From: Neoechinorhynchus agilis
Lineage: Eukaryota; Acanthocephala
Direction: 5' to 3'
Length of the DNA: 64,000 nt
Assembly: GCA_051530055.1 (NCBI GenBank)
Contig: CM121341.1
Coordinates: 1,922,001-1,986,000, forward strand
The translations under genes and the position numbers were made by a program. Numbering within the stretch: position 1 is the stretch's first letter; the number at the start of each line of letters is the position of its first letter. Under the pieces are notes generated by a model that worked only from the letters and a program-made list of their open reading frames with translations, was not told the DNA's origin and made no database searches. This document shows positions 26,022 to 37,921 of the stretch, in pieces.

Positions 26022-29000
26022 GATGATGGCAGGCGATGCATTGCTTGAAATAAAACATCTAGACATTGCTGTACCATTAGGCGAGCGTGGCCGTTATAAT
26101 GCACTTGAAATGGACATTAGATATTGAGTCTAATAACGGACGAGATAAATTCCTACGCTCACTGGATGAACTCGGCATTCAGTTAAATAGATTTAATGGA
26201 GCCTGCTTATGAAAATGTGATGGACTAAAAAATGACCATGAAATCAAGCTTGCGAGATGACTAAGTTCGCGACAATATGCTCTATGGTTTGATGTCAAAC
26301 TTTTCACCTCGTACAAGCTCGACAAAAGGTAGTCATGGTACCTCTACGTCCGGCCAAGCAAACGGTGGCGCTCTTTTGTTAGAAATGGAGAGACACCTTC
26401 TTTGGTTTTAGAAGATTACTCAAGATTTTTCATGCTCGTTTTCTAAATTTTTGATTCTATCGAAAACTTTGAAGATTGGATTATCCACCTTTTTTATATG
26501 GCGGAAAATCGAATTAATTTATTTAATTCTATATTTCGGTGCACAATCTCGTTCGTGCTTTATCAAGGTTGTAAAAGTGTTTAAACGGCATTCTGAAAGG
26601 CATAGGAAATTTTACAAAAGGCGAAGAATTCTCTAAAGTTTGCCTTACTTTGGCGGACAAATTATATTTTAAAATTTTGGCACGAAAAATAAGCAGAATA
26701 AAAATTTAAAATTGACAAAATCTCATTTCTAATTCGAAAAGAAGTATTTTAGAAGTTATTAGTCCTATGATTTGTTGTTGAAAATTTCTGCAAAACGCTT
26801 TTGAGCATTTCGTTCAGGAACTAAAATATTTTATCCGTAACTGTTTCGGTCACATATTAACATATCATAAAGGACATTCTCATTACATTTTGAACCATTT
26901 GTGAAGTTTCTTACAAGGACGCGAATTCAATTTTGTGGTCGATTCGATTTGAATCGACATTCACTGAGTTTATATCGATTGTATCTTCTTCTAAACTTAC
27001 AAAATACCTTTTTTCGGCATATATTTATAATTTCTTACCGTTTTAACGTTTCAGCGGGTAGCAGTCGATCATACTTTTTCGAAAATATGGAGGTTTTAAG
27101 TTTGTCCCGGAATATAAGTTTATAACCTTGCCGTCAGCTGTTATTATGTATACTTGAACAAATTTAATTTTGGTTCGTCGTTTGACACAAGCCTGCAATC
27201 TCTTTAAAAATACATTCGAAGCACGCAAAGGGAACAGTGAAGCCTCGTTTTATTCGAGCCGTTAGTTGTTTTGCCTTTGGGCTTCTTTTCCTGCATCCAG
27301 GTCACCATAGAAGGCGTTTTTGTACATTTTAGGATCTCGATCTAAAATTTCCAGCTCTGTGCGTTTTTGAGCCGAAAACTTTTCTTTTTTCTATTCTGTC
27401 GCTATAAATGATAAAATTCTGCACGGTAAATCTTGAGTAAGTTATTCTAACGCAGATTATACCCCACATCTCAATTTATTCGTTAAGTATAATTAAATGG
27501 CATTTAATTTTAACCTTTTCATCTTCAATTGGGTTTTAAAATAGTACTTGAAAGTACGCTCAGAATTGAAATTCACAATTCATATTTAAATAGATCACTT
27601 CAATTTCGAATTCAACAATACCGGTTATTTTGATAGTTTTCTCTTGAATTTCTCCATTTTTTGGATTACTAGATTCTTGAAAATTCCGCCGAAGGTCACG
27701 TGATCGATGAAGGTCACATGGTGAATAAATATGAGTGCTATCTGATTGATAAGGTGATTACTTTAACGCGTATCCATCCGCCGTTTTTCCTAACTGGCAC
27801 TTTGTTCACATTGCAGATCTGCGATTAATATTTAGAAATCCACTTTGACTCTCATGTTTAGTCTTTTATCCAATAGATGAAACGTTTCCCTCCCTGAAGG
27901 CGTAGAATATGTAGTTTAATGACTCCACAGATTAGCGATTGTATTTTCATACAAATGGCATAAAATTCCGTTAGACTTTCAATTGAGGCTAACTTTTGCT
28001 TAAATATTTCAGTGACCCAGAACTTTTAGCGTTAACATTCATCTAATGTTTAATAGATTTTATTTTTATTTGTTTCCCATGATGAAGAAAGCCAAGTTTG
28101 CAAAAAAAACATCCAATCGTGCGCGTGCATGTGTGCACCTTCCACTATTCTTAAGCTTGTCATTAATACTTTCATGCGTTCGCGTGCCATTAGCGATTCC
28201 CTAGTGCTTCGAACGGCTTGTCTTCAGAAAAGGTGATAAATGTTCATGGCTTTGAATACTTATAAAACATTTCCGTGTCATGCGGACCTCTAGAAAATCT
28301 TTGTTTTTCACCCCGAGAGATATCTTGTTTACGTGGATCTCTTAATGACAACCATGTGCCAGGGTAATCCAATTGGGTAAATATAACAAAATGTATTTAA
28401 AACCGTTTCCCACAATCAACACCAATTCTGTTAGTCCCAAGTAATCAGACGTGTTGATTTTTCTTGTTCATGCGAATTTTTGAACCTCCACATTTACTGA
28501 AAGTTCTACACGATATGTTTATGCTCGTATTTTGGACAATTTTTTGTCTCAATAAAACACAATGTAGGTGAAAAACTCATGTTTTCTGCTTTTTTTATCT
28601 TATATTATTAAGAGATGGGATAATTTGAATAATTAAATTTAAAAAATTAAGTTTTCCCACTAAATGTATTCTACCACACTTATCAGCAATTTCTATTCTC
28701 AAACATTTTCCAGGTGAAACCGCTTTTTGCACAAGGCAGGATCACGAAGCTTCTCTAAATCAAGAAATCTTTTGTAAAGTTACCTGTAGGGATCCTTGTT
28801 GCGTTCTTTTTCTATGATGAAAAATCCCTGAGGAATAAGATACATCGATATCAAACCGCGTGGCCTTGCATAATAGCCTTTTTTGCCCCCTCAGCCGGTA
28901 CTTTTTCATCTTAAAATTTTGTTTTTAATTAAAGTATTTTTATGAGAAGCATATCTTAAGCCTCTTTTAATAACAAAGTGATGATGAACCTGACAGAGTA

Positions 29001-29786
29001 CGAAACGTATTAAATGGAAAAAAGGAATATTTAGCGGGTGAAGACTTCCAAATAACACACCTTTAACTAAGAAATTATATTTCTGCATTTTAAATGGGAA
29101 TTTTTATTGCCAATCTTGATAATTAATGCTTAATTTCCTTATCTCTTAAGTATAAAATATAGTGCCTAATTAATCCACTTTTTAATTAAGACTACTGGAA
29201 TAATCGCCCTCAGGGATTTAAAATTACACCTTTTCTCTCTCATTATCTCAGCCGAATTTCACTCTTGAAAACGGTCGATGGATGGTATCATTCGTTATCT
29301 CTTGGGAAAATCACTGTTCTATAAGCTTGCACTTAAAAGGTCATTCATGTGCAAGCATATTTTTTCGAGTGGATCATTTCGTTGGTTCTAAGCATAATCG
29401 ATCATGTCTAATGTGCTGAGACCACCTTTAAGTTCTCAATAACCTTGGATATTTTTATCAAGGTCTTTAAAATCATGCACTTGCGATGAAATGTCTAACT
29501 TACGCAACTTCTTCGTCCCTATCGGCGAGACCTCCCTACTATTGCCATCAAGCAGACAGTGTCAGGATGACGTCCAGAATTGCAGACTTTGTCCATTCTC
29601 TTTCCCTAAGAGCGAAACTGCTAATCCGTTCTCTTCTTCGCCGCCGCGCCTCACATCTCTAATGTGAACACTTAGAATTTCGACAATCGTCGCCGGCACT
29701 TTACGCACACTGCGCATAAACAAGCATTTAATTTAGAGTTCCGAAAAGGGATTTCATATTCTTCTCATTTTTTTATACAATTTTAG
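26022..29786. other. intergenic region with one repeat fragment
   Basis: Nothing convincingly coding. Just after the meckelin stop a 33-codon frame begins ATGGCAGGCGATGC (26027) and holds VPLGERGRYNALEM; I cannot place it. A repeat-family fragment lies at 26490-26580. The rest is AT-rich spacer and presumably the receptor promoter. A 3' splice-site-like ACAATTTTAG ends at 29786. Confidence 0.4.
26490..26580 (-). repeat. copy of the dispersed GGCGGAAAA / GCCGAAATATCGG repeat
   Basis: TTTTTTATATGGCGGAAAAT is followed by a TTTATT block, TATTTCGGTGCACAATCTCG and CTTTATCAAGG. In reverse complement this is the same order as the copy at 52070-52165 (CCTTGATAAAGGCAC, GTGCCGAAATATCGG, TAATAAATTA). 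Confidence 0.6.
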
Positions 29787-29822
29787 ATTGATTGTTCTTG
29801 CCTCAAGTGAACAACGCCAAAA

Positions 29823-31889
29823 ATGCCACCAAACGTACCAGGTTGGATATCGATCGAAACCGGAATCAATCCGGGCCAACCAACGCTTACAACAGCACCG
29901 TCTATAGGAAATCGGTTTAAACAATCAATGGACGGGGTTTTAACAAAAGCCGCCAATGTAACATCCCAAATCGCGTCAGGACTTACCTCCAGTAATCAAT
30001 TGTCATTTGAACAGTGGTTCTTCTCAGCTGGAAATGCAGATCTCGAAGAGACGGCCAATCCAGTGACTCTCGCGTTCTTTATTCTTTTTATCCTACTGGC
30101 TATCTGCCTAATCTTGTTGATATTCTTTGTAATTCTCAGGAAATCAAAGTCACCAGCCAACACAATCCTTCTTCATTTTTATACGGCACAATTTTTGTTT
30201 TGCTTGTCAAACACAGTGCGGTTCATACAAACTCAAAACGATGTATGCATTCGGCAATTCGGCGGACTTTCTTACTATGCCGAATTTTTGAGCAATCCAA
30301 TGTGCCAAGTTGCATTATGCTTGCTTGCTATAGAGAGGCTGGCTTTTGCACAAGGATTAGGCGGATGCCTTGGAACTGTTAAGAAATACACTCAACGGAC
30401 GTGTATTCTACACATAGTTTTATCCATTGCTTGGGCTATGCTTGCAACGGGATCATTCGTAATTTTTGTGGTGATGAAGTATATAACCGCAGCGGGAACT
30501 TTCTTGCTTAAACCAGCATTAGAGGTCTTCGGAGCAGCTAAAGGACCGGCTGGAGACGAAGGGAAAGATTCCTTTGTGTGTGGAGGACCGGCCACTTTCA
30601 TTCCAATCGGTGTCTTAAGGGATTTAATAGTGGGACTATTCGCAATTTTTGTCGCCGCTCCAGCTATAGTGAACGTACTGTCTCACTCATGGATTCTGAC
30701 ATTCGGAAATCAAATTCATGCATTTTGCACCAACCAGCAAACGTGCTACGGTGACAAGATAACTCGACTTGCACTACTACTTACGATTTCCCATTTATTT
30801 TTAACGCTTCCTCATATCCTAATGTCGGTCTTTGTAAGCACTCTTGGACGAGCCTACCATATTCATTCGTTCTTTATGCTCTCAAAAGGATTCGAGACGT
30901 TATTGAGTACGATTTTGTTCCTCTACCATGATCCTTACGTTCGATCAAAAGTCATCGGGTACTGTACTAAAAAACCTAGCCAATCAAGGAAGTCGCCTGC
31001 AACTCGCAGTCAATGTGATATCGAGTCCTTGATCAATACAGTAAATGTTAATCGGCACGATATGTCTAGCCTGTTGAACAGTGGAACCGCAAATGGGACT
31101 GGAATGATGGGAGCTGGTGGATTCGCTAATTCCACTGCAGTTACTGGGTTTGATAGTCGTAATACGCCCTATCGATCGCGTAGTACTCCACCTCCAATGG
31201 GAGCGGAATTAAATCGATTCAGAAGACCAAGTGATGGATTTTTCCCTGTTCCAGCAGAATATGACGACGATAAATTCGACGGTCGTCGAGACAATACTTT
31301 CCCTCCACACGACTCCAATTTCCATCCAGCAAGACCTTATTTCGAAAGATCAACCATAGCTGCTCCAACGCTTCAAACACCTCGCCGAGGGTATAGATCT
31401 CCATCTCATGAAATCGGATTCAGTAGATTGTCACGTCGGCCGTCTCCAACACATCCATCTCGAATACCTCCTCGAGATGACCGGATGTCAATTTCAAGAA
31501 GACAAAACATTCATCGTCCACAACCCGCAATCCCAGGAACATCTACTCCAGTTATGTCAACCACCAGTATGCGACCGCGTTCAATCACCAGGAGTCACGG
31601 ACCACCTCCGATTCCCCCACGGCGTGCATCTGAATCTCGATCGTCAACTTTACTCCGACAGCAGCCAAGTACTCCGGTTCAAACAAGATCCACACAACGC
31701 AGACAACCTGCTCATTCGTCCAGGCGGACTCATAGTCGGAGTGCAAGTGTCGGTGCTGGTCAATTGGCAGACTATCGCTTTAGTCAATTTATAGACGAGC
31801 GCCCGTTCCCTGATGAACCGCCACCTGCATGGGGCCGAAGACCTCAAAATTGGTTCCAATCAACAATTACAAACGAAGAGGAAGTATAA
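29823..31889 (+). CDS. orphan rhodopsin-like 7TM receptor with long cytoplasmic tail
   Basis: A single exon of 688 residues. The N-terminal ~78 residues hold an N-glycosylation site (NVTS). Seven hydrophobic segments follow, roughly residues 81-105, 114-134, 157-175, 195-219, 257-289, 314-338 and 347-368. Cys143 and Cys253 could form the usual TM3-extracellular loop disulfide. The DRY position reads ERL (171-173) and the NPxxY region reads HDPYVR, so signalling motifs are diverged. The ~310-residue tail is rich in Ser, Arg and Pro, with PPPIPPRR as a likely SH3 ligand. Ligand unknown. AATAAA lies at 31974, about 85 nt after the stop. An acceptor-like TTTTAG at 29786 is 37 nt before the ATG. 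It might instead belong to another 7TM class; the hydrophobic profile is clear but family motifs are weak. Confidence 0.8.
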   Translation: MPPNVPGWISIETGINPGQPTLTTAPSIGNRFKQSMDGVLTKAANVTSQIASGLTSSNQLSFEQWFFSAGNADLEETANPVTLAFFILFILLAICLILLIFFVILRKSKSPANTILLHFYTAQFLFCLSNTVRFIQTQNDVCIRQFGGLSYYAEFLSNPMCQVALCLLAIERLAFAQGLGGCLGTVKKYTQRTCILHIVLSIAWAMLATGSFVIFVVMKYITAAGTFLLKPALEVFGAAKGPAGDEGKDSFVCGGPATFIPIGVLRDLIVGLFAIFVAAPAIVNVLSHSWILTFGNQIHAFCTNQQTCYGDKITRLALLLTISHLFLTLPHILMSVFVSTLGRAYHIHSFFMLSKGFETLLSTILFLYHDPYVRSKVIGYCTKKPSQSRKSPATRSQCDIESLINTVNVNRHDMSSLLNSGTANGTGMMGAGGFANSTAVTGFDSRNTPYRSRSTPPPMGAELNRFRRPSDGFFPVPAEYDDDKFDGRRDNTFPPHDSNFHPARPYFERSTIAAPTLQTPRRGYRSPSHEIGFSRLSRRPSPTHPSRIPPRDDRMSISRRQNIHRPQPAIPGTSTPVMSTTSMRPRSITRSHGPPPIPPRRASESRSSTLLRQQPSTPVQTRSTQRRQPAHSSRRTHSRSASVGAGQLADYRFSQFIDERPFPDEPPPAWGRRPQNWFQSTITNEEEV

Positions 31890-33334
31890 TAACTCATGCT
31901 AAACTCGCCTGTAAACGTGTATTTTTGCGTGAATGTGTAAATCTAAACTGCCTCATCGGAAATTATCTTTATAAATAAAGTTGTAATTTTACAAATTGTC
32001 TATTAATCCTGTACTCGCACTTCTCTAGATATCTAGATTAAAAAGATGTATCTTTGAACTATGTTGGGGAAGTCCGCGAAAACGAAATTGGCGTAATTTT
32101 TCGGGATGTTCTAAATTCATTAAGACGCCGAAGATGGAAAGGTATTAAATGAGAATTTTAATTCGTTAGTGGGATCAAGATTTTAAAACCTAACAAGTAA
32201 TAAACGGAGTTATTTGCTAGGTGAATAATTTCGATTGAATTTCGAGTGGACATTATCATTTAAAAGTCAGCTTAAAACAAATGGCTTATAAAAGTTTTAA
32301 CGGAAAACGTTCATTTTCCGTGACAGGAAAAATATCTTTCACGAGCGACGTTTGATTTCCATTTTTTAAAATCTGTTCATGTAACCGAAATTGTTAAGAG
32401 TTGAATTTAAAGGATAAAGCGTGAAAATCGCACAAATTTTCCATTCATGAAAATGTGCTTCATTAATTTGATTAAAATTTTGAACAGCGCTTTACTATTG
32501 CTCCTCTTTGCAATACTTGCGAATTGGTTTAAAGTTCTCATTTTTGCATTCAAAGTGCCCTCAAAATGGCAAATAATGAAGCCTAAAAACTTATAATTTC
32601 AAAAATTGAAGCTTACAAACTACAAATACCTGTTGTTTGTAAAATTGGAAAGTTGAACTACAAGACAAAAAAAAGTGACAAATATTATTTTACACTTTGG
32701 GTGAGAATAATCCCGGTCATTACATATTTTATTTATTCGAAATATTTCGCGAGGTATCCTCGCCTCTTCAGTCATCTAAAAATAGGTTTTCCATATTACG
32801 ATTTTTGTTCGAGTGCGCGGGATCGCCAAACCCGAAGTTCAGGGACCAATTATCCTGTTTCGTTTTTTTCATAAGCACAATAAAATAGTAGTAATAGTTC
32901 CCAATAAACAAGACGTCATTTCATAATTTAAACATTATTTACGACAACAAGCGCCTTAATATTTTAATAGTTTTGACAGTCTTTTCTTTGGTTTCGCTTG
33001 TGAAAGCACTAATAATTTACGATTTTATCAAGCGCACAATGCGAGTGGCATCCAACATCACGATAGATGGTCCATGATTAATCGTAGCGTAAGTAGTTGT
33101 TAGAATAAGGGTGTCATTCAGTCAAGAAAAATGAAGTGTTTGGCGCATGCTGATACTGATTGCAATGGCGCTGCGGTAGGGAAACAGTCATCCGTGCCCA
33201 CCCGTGAAGCGCCACTCATTCTTCGTTTTTGAATGGCACACAAACGTGAGTATATGCCGTGCGGAATATGTGCTTGAGAACTAGATCAACAGTCGAAGAT
33301 TTATATAGGATGGAGTAAAAAGACCAAGCATCCA
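31890..33334. other. intergenic region
   Basis: Holds the receptor's 3' UTR, an inverted stem-loop repeat copy at 32697-32800 (listed separately) and the upstream region of the kinase-like gene. No other gene seen. Confidence 0.45.
32697..32800 (-). repeat. stem-loop repeat, second family (copy of 53820-53925)
   Basis: The reverse complement aligns with 53820-53925 across about 95 nt: TAGATGACTGA.GAGGCGAGG.TACCTC, then AATATTTC.AATAAAT, then TATGACCGGGATTATT. The GAGG...CCTC piece makes a small hairpin. This architecture (CTGAAGAAGG, hairpin, GAAATATCGG) is common in the ends of Penelope-like elements. Confidence 0.7.
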
Positions 33335-34906
33335 ATGCTCGAATGTCGGCAAAACCGAGATGAACTTATGCGTGCAAGGAATTATAAGAACGTCGCGATG
33401 GTGGCTCATCTAGTCAACCAAGATGGTCTCCGAATTTTAAAAGATGTAAGTGAAATTATTGGAAGTTACGACGTCTATGAGCTTCATATTCTCGATCCTA
33501 AAACAATTCTGTCAAGTGTTAGATACGCAAACTGTAAATTTATTCGACTTTTCATCGTTGGAGATGATGGTACTGTTACGGCTGTCATTGAAGCAATTCA
33601 AAAAATTGGATTCATTAATCGCGTTGTCTTATGCCCTATTCCTGTATGTGGTAATAATTATTTGGCTGAGTTTTTAATTGGCTCCAATTGGTTTTGTTCA
33701 CCTAAACGAAGCTGGAAGTTTCAATCATTGACTCTGTCCTCGTTTCTCAAAGCGCCGCAAAATTTCCTGAAAAAATCTAATAAGACTAAAGCAATGAGAT
33801 CAAAAAGTGTCAAAGTGAGAAGGGTCAACGCTCTGTTTCCAGCACTTAGGACTTCACTAGAAATAAACTCACTCATCCATAGCTACCTCATTACGAATTC
33901 CGCCGTCTCAATGGATGTCTGGCGGGCTCAGATAATCTCACTTGAGGACGGAGAACAACGAAACTATACATTCGTTATAAAGGTTGTCATTGGAAGTGAT
34001 GCGGATTCATTGGTACACAATAGGGCAGTCAATAGCAAACAGAACTCACTTGAAAGGTTTCCTAGGCGGGAAAGCATTGCTGTAGCTGCTTTGAATTATC
34101 ATATGAAGTTATGTTGTGAAGCTATAATTCCAAAAAAGGCGTCGATCCAACTCGATTCGAATGTTAACTACTTTAAAATTGAGCACTCGCAAATCGTTGT
34201 TTCATACCGAGTTGATTTCCCGTTCGAAATTTCGAATTCAATTTTTCCTTGTTAACTTAGTTCATTAAATGGTGGTGTTTTACTGGTTTAAAGATTACAT
34301 ATATAACAAGAATTTCAAGACCGCTATTTGTTCTTAGAAAACCATAAAGTGCGAATTTTTTTCGTTTGGTTGCCTCAAAGATTACAATTTTGCGACGAAT
34401 TTTAAATTTATTTTTAACCAGGCTACTTTGGCGAATCGCCAATATTACCTTTTCATTTCTGGAATGACGATTAGTGACTGCATGCAATTCCACATCCGTT
34501 CAACTTAAAGTTAAAATGTGACGGCCAGGACATGACACAACGTCTTAAAACGAAATTATTGACAAACACTTTATTAATCTCGAACTTGCCCGTTCCTAAA
34601 CATAAATCAATGAAAGGCGTACGCTGTGATGACGGTAAACTTGAACTATTCACTTACTGCAGTCGCCAGAGGATATGCTCCCAAACTGGCGATGTGGAAT
34701 TTGAACATATTGGACAAGCTCAATACATAGAAATACTGATTGAATATCCCATGAGCATCATGATAGATGACACTTGCGTAACAATTGTAAAGGAATCAAT
34801 GATTAAAATCGGTTTAACCGGAGATCAAGTACTTATGATGGCATGTGATTTAGGTCTGGTTGAAAGCAAACAAGTTGACTTCTTGTTCGCGAACCTAACA
34901 AGCTAA
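33335..34906 (+). CDS. diacylglycerol-kinase-like protein with decayed catalytic motifs
   Basis: Two exons: one from ATG 33335 (open to 34255) and a second from about 34511 to 34906; the donor is not resolved. The family phosphorylates diacylglycerol to phosphatidic acid. Visible family features: hydrophobic strand plus GDDGTVTAVIEAIQ where the family has GGDGT; a PIPVCGNN stretch where PLGTGND is expected; LKCDGQ, and CDDGKLELF...GQAQYIEI in the second exon, which match the accessory domain (DGLLEVV...GQ). The Gly-rich NPKSGG phosphate loop near the start is not recognisable. There are no C1 or SAM domains in view. The glycine and NPKSGG losses suggest a pseudoenzyme or a gene in decay, but both frames are open. 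Alternative: another member of the DAGK_cat superfamily. Confidence 0.6.
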
Positions 34907-35960
34907 TATATTCGATTTTGATTTTTGATTTGTTTAAAATCACATTTTACACCTAAAACCTTTTTTATACCACTGATGAGGATTCCTTGTTCGAAATAAC
35001 TGAATAAAACATGTTTTATCTGGGGGATTATGATCACCATATCTTTTACTGTTCGGAGGCCATTAATATCATTGTCAATCTTACATGCGTCTCAGTTTTC
35101 TCGCATTTACCGCAATAATCCGAACCATTAATGTCTGCTTTGCTTCCATTGCTTGATAAATAGCTTACAGAACAAATATATCATTTCTGGAAAACAAAAA
35201 TGTATTGAATGTCATCATACTTTATGATTAATTCATCAGACATTGTGAATTAGAAATCTAAAATATAGATCACATATTTTCTAAAACTGACTTTCCGTCT
35301 GAAATTAATGATAAAAACCGACGAGGTGGCGATTACATCAATCACTTAAGCTGATCTGATAATCGAGAAACGGTCAAAATATTTTACCGTATTTGGCAGA
35401 TAAATAGTGTTGATAATTCTAAAATGAAAAATTTCGGTTCTAAAATTTATTCTGGATTCACGAGCAAATATAAAATTACTATATTTCGCAAGTAAAGTTT
35501 GGACTTCAAAATACATATATTTATAAACTATTCGATGGTTTGTACATAACTAATTGGTGGACTTAGTAAAGTTTTTCATTAATCCATTGTGGTTTAAGAT
35601 GAGTAATTTTTAGATCAATTCTCATTTCTGTTTTTTTGATTGCACTTGATTTGAACCCAAAATCTGTTGCAACCGAGAGAATATTACCCCAAGAAAACCG
35701 AGAAAAATAACCACGAAAATCGCCATCCAATAGTAGGATAACGATCACTAATTCAATGCACGCTCTGATCATTGAACTCATTAGTTTGCTAAAGTGATGC
35801 GCTGCGACCTACCACTCATATATATGTTTATCTAAGGTTATCGAGGCCCGAAAATAAGCATGTTATTGATTGTCTAGAAGAGTAGAAAAGCATCCGAGCT
35901 TCATAAGTCGTTCCTACCCACATCGTACAAAAGATCGCACACACATCCGTCACTCACTCA
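34907..35960. other. intergenic region with a possible small membrane ORF
   Basis: A 34-codon frame on the minus strand (35726 to 35622) encodes a very hydrophobic segment followed by a basic tail ending KKQK; see findings. A TATATATG near 35818 could be part of the promoter of the myosin light chain gene. Otherwise nothing recognised. Confidence 0.4.
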
Positions 35961-36470
35961 ATGGTTGACCGAAAGAGTAGACGCCGGTCCAGTCGTGGAG
36001 CTGGAAAAATGTTTGCCTCATTTGATTCCAAACAAATCCAGGAATTCAAAGAGGCATTTACAATGATAGATCAGGACAGGGATGGAGTTATTAACGCCGA
36101 TGATCTTAAGGAGATTTACATGTCATTGGGAAAATCAATGAAGGATTCTGCGATTGATGGCATGTTAAAAGAGTCAAAAACCGCACTTAATTTCAGTGCT
36201 TTTTTGACAATGTTTGGAGAGAAACTGAATGGAACCGATCCAGAGGAGACAATATTCAACGCTTTTAAAATGTACGATCCAAAGGAGAAAGGGATAATTA
36301 GTACGAAGGAGCTAAAGGAAATATTGACAGAGCATGGAAGGGAGAAGAATAGATTAACTCAAAGTCAATTCACACAACTCTTAGAGGGTGCTCCTGTCAA
36401 CGCCAAAGGAGAACTTGATTATGTAGAGTTTGCCAGATTAATCACAAAGGGAGCAGCTGACGAGTCCTAG
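35961..36470 (+). CDS. Mlc2: myosin regulatory light chain
   Basis: A single exon of 169 residues, close to the family length. RLC binds the IQ motif of the myosin heavy-chain neck and regulates motor activity by phosphorylation. The N-terminus RKSRRRSSRGAGKMF is the basic kinase site with adjacent serines (residues 10-11). IQEFKEAFTMIDQDRDG is the family signature; the first EF-hand loop (D37, D39, D41, D48) keeps its metal ligands. The later EF-hands are degenerate (YDPKEKGIIS), as usual. LNFSAFLTMFGEKL and FARLITKGAADES are also typical. No intron is present, whereas many animals have several. It is more like muscle RLC than essential light chain or calmodulin. Confidence 0.95.
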   Translation: MVDRKSRRRSSRGAGKMFASFDSKQIQEFKEAFTMIDQDRDGVINADDLKEIYMSLGKSMKDSAIDGMLKESKTALNFSAFLTMFGEKLNGTDPEETIFNAFKMYDPKEKGIISTKELKEILTEHGREKNRLTQSQFTQLLEGAPVNAKGELDYVEFARLITKGAADES

Positions 36471-37921
36471 ATTTTAATCAGAAGTAAAACAGCGTATATT
36501 TAGTTATTACAGATTACCGTTCAAAGATGTAGTTGCTCAAATCAAATTTTGTATTGCACTAACAATGGGCAATTCTAGAGAACAAAAAGCATTTTCTCAA
36601 CTTAGAAAATTTGGTTTATTTCGTTCAGGAAGTTATGGAAACACCAATAAATGCTTTGTCTCAAGTCGATTTCGGATTCATTTTCCAAATTAGGAATGAC
36701 GATCATAACTAAATATGGCGATATCGATGTAGGGCAAAACAAGACTGTTGAAGAGTATTAAATATTCAACGGAAATCCGAAACCTCCCCGCGTTTATAAT
36801 TTAAATTAGAAGGCAGCTATGATGACTCTTCACATAATTTGACAGGAAATAGTCATTTTAATTTGAGGGATTTTAAACCGTAGTTAAAGCATGAAAATTT
36901 TTTGTTGATCTCGCCCATGTACCTAAGTATGTCCAAAAATTGGCTTTTTAATAGGATCTTCGTTTTCTCAAGCTAACAATAAAATTTAAAAACAATAATC
37001 TCGGCCGAATAACATTAAGCGCTCTCAAATGGAACTAAAAATTTAGGATTCCTTTCATTTCCAAGAATTTTTTAAATAGAAAAAAGACTACGGTTTTCGC
37101 TGATTAAATGTTACTACTAATCCATGGTTCGCCATGCGAAAAATATTCATCGACGGTGGATTTTAAAGATGAAAATGAGGTTTCAGACGTGATAATCACA
37201 TTAATCGCTTTGCTTTAATTCGATAAGACTACGCACAAGAATTTAGTAATTGTGCCTGATTCAGCGTACACGATTGCCGCAAATGATTAGATTTCAGAAT
37301 GTACAAGAAAATAACTGAGCAGGATTCCATGTAGTCGCTCGAAGCTAATCCGTCATGCATTTGAAACCGTAATAAATGGAATTTATGATGAGTACATATA
37401 TTTGTTTTCAACTCTTATCCTAAAATTCGGTTTTCCCAATTGTCACGGAACAGATAGACCGGCCCATTTAGGTAAAGACGAAGAATTCCACGCCATTTAC
37501 ATTCTCATTTGCATGGCTGATGAGTTCCCGCTACGGTTGGTACGTGGGGCCGGATGTTGTCCACAAATGAAATTAGAAGAGGTTTATGCACGGACGACAT
37601 AAAGATTGATTTTGTGAGCCATAGCGGTTTAGATTGGCTTTGTGTTTGAGAGACCATGTCGAATACCGAACTCTCTTGTGTTACGAATGTTGAGGACCAC
37701 ATCAATCTGTCAGAGCGAGCTTTCTAAGGGACATGGAGGTCGTGAGACCTTTGAACTTGATTTGTATGCCCTGGTGCTTTGTCATTAATAGAAATGTGCA
37801 TAACGACCTCATTGTCGTGGCGACTGCCGTCCGCTACATCTCCAGACAGATCTCTAACGATGGCAGCATGTTTGCAATTTATTTAGATTATATTGGAGTG
37901 TGACAGCTGCACTCTAGAGCG
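36471..37921. other. intergenic region, nothing recognised
   Basis: AT-rich spacer with no supported gene. From about 37400 the base composition becomes more balanced, approaching the first recognised exon of the AIP3-domain gene; earlier exons of that gene could lie here. Confidence 0.4.

Noticed and set aside
26027-26128. Short frame after meckelin (VPLGERGRYNALEM)
   Set aside because: Only 33 codons and no recognised relative; kept as a note in the spacer entry.
37505-37560. CTGATGAGTTCCCGC as another hammerhead
   Set aside because: No complementary stem followed by GAAA; chance match to the core word.
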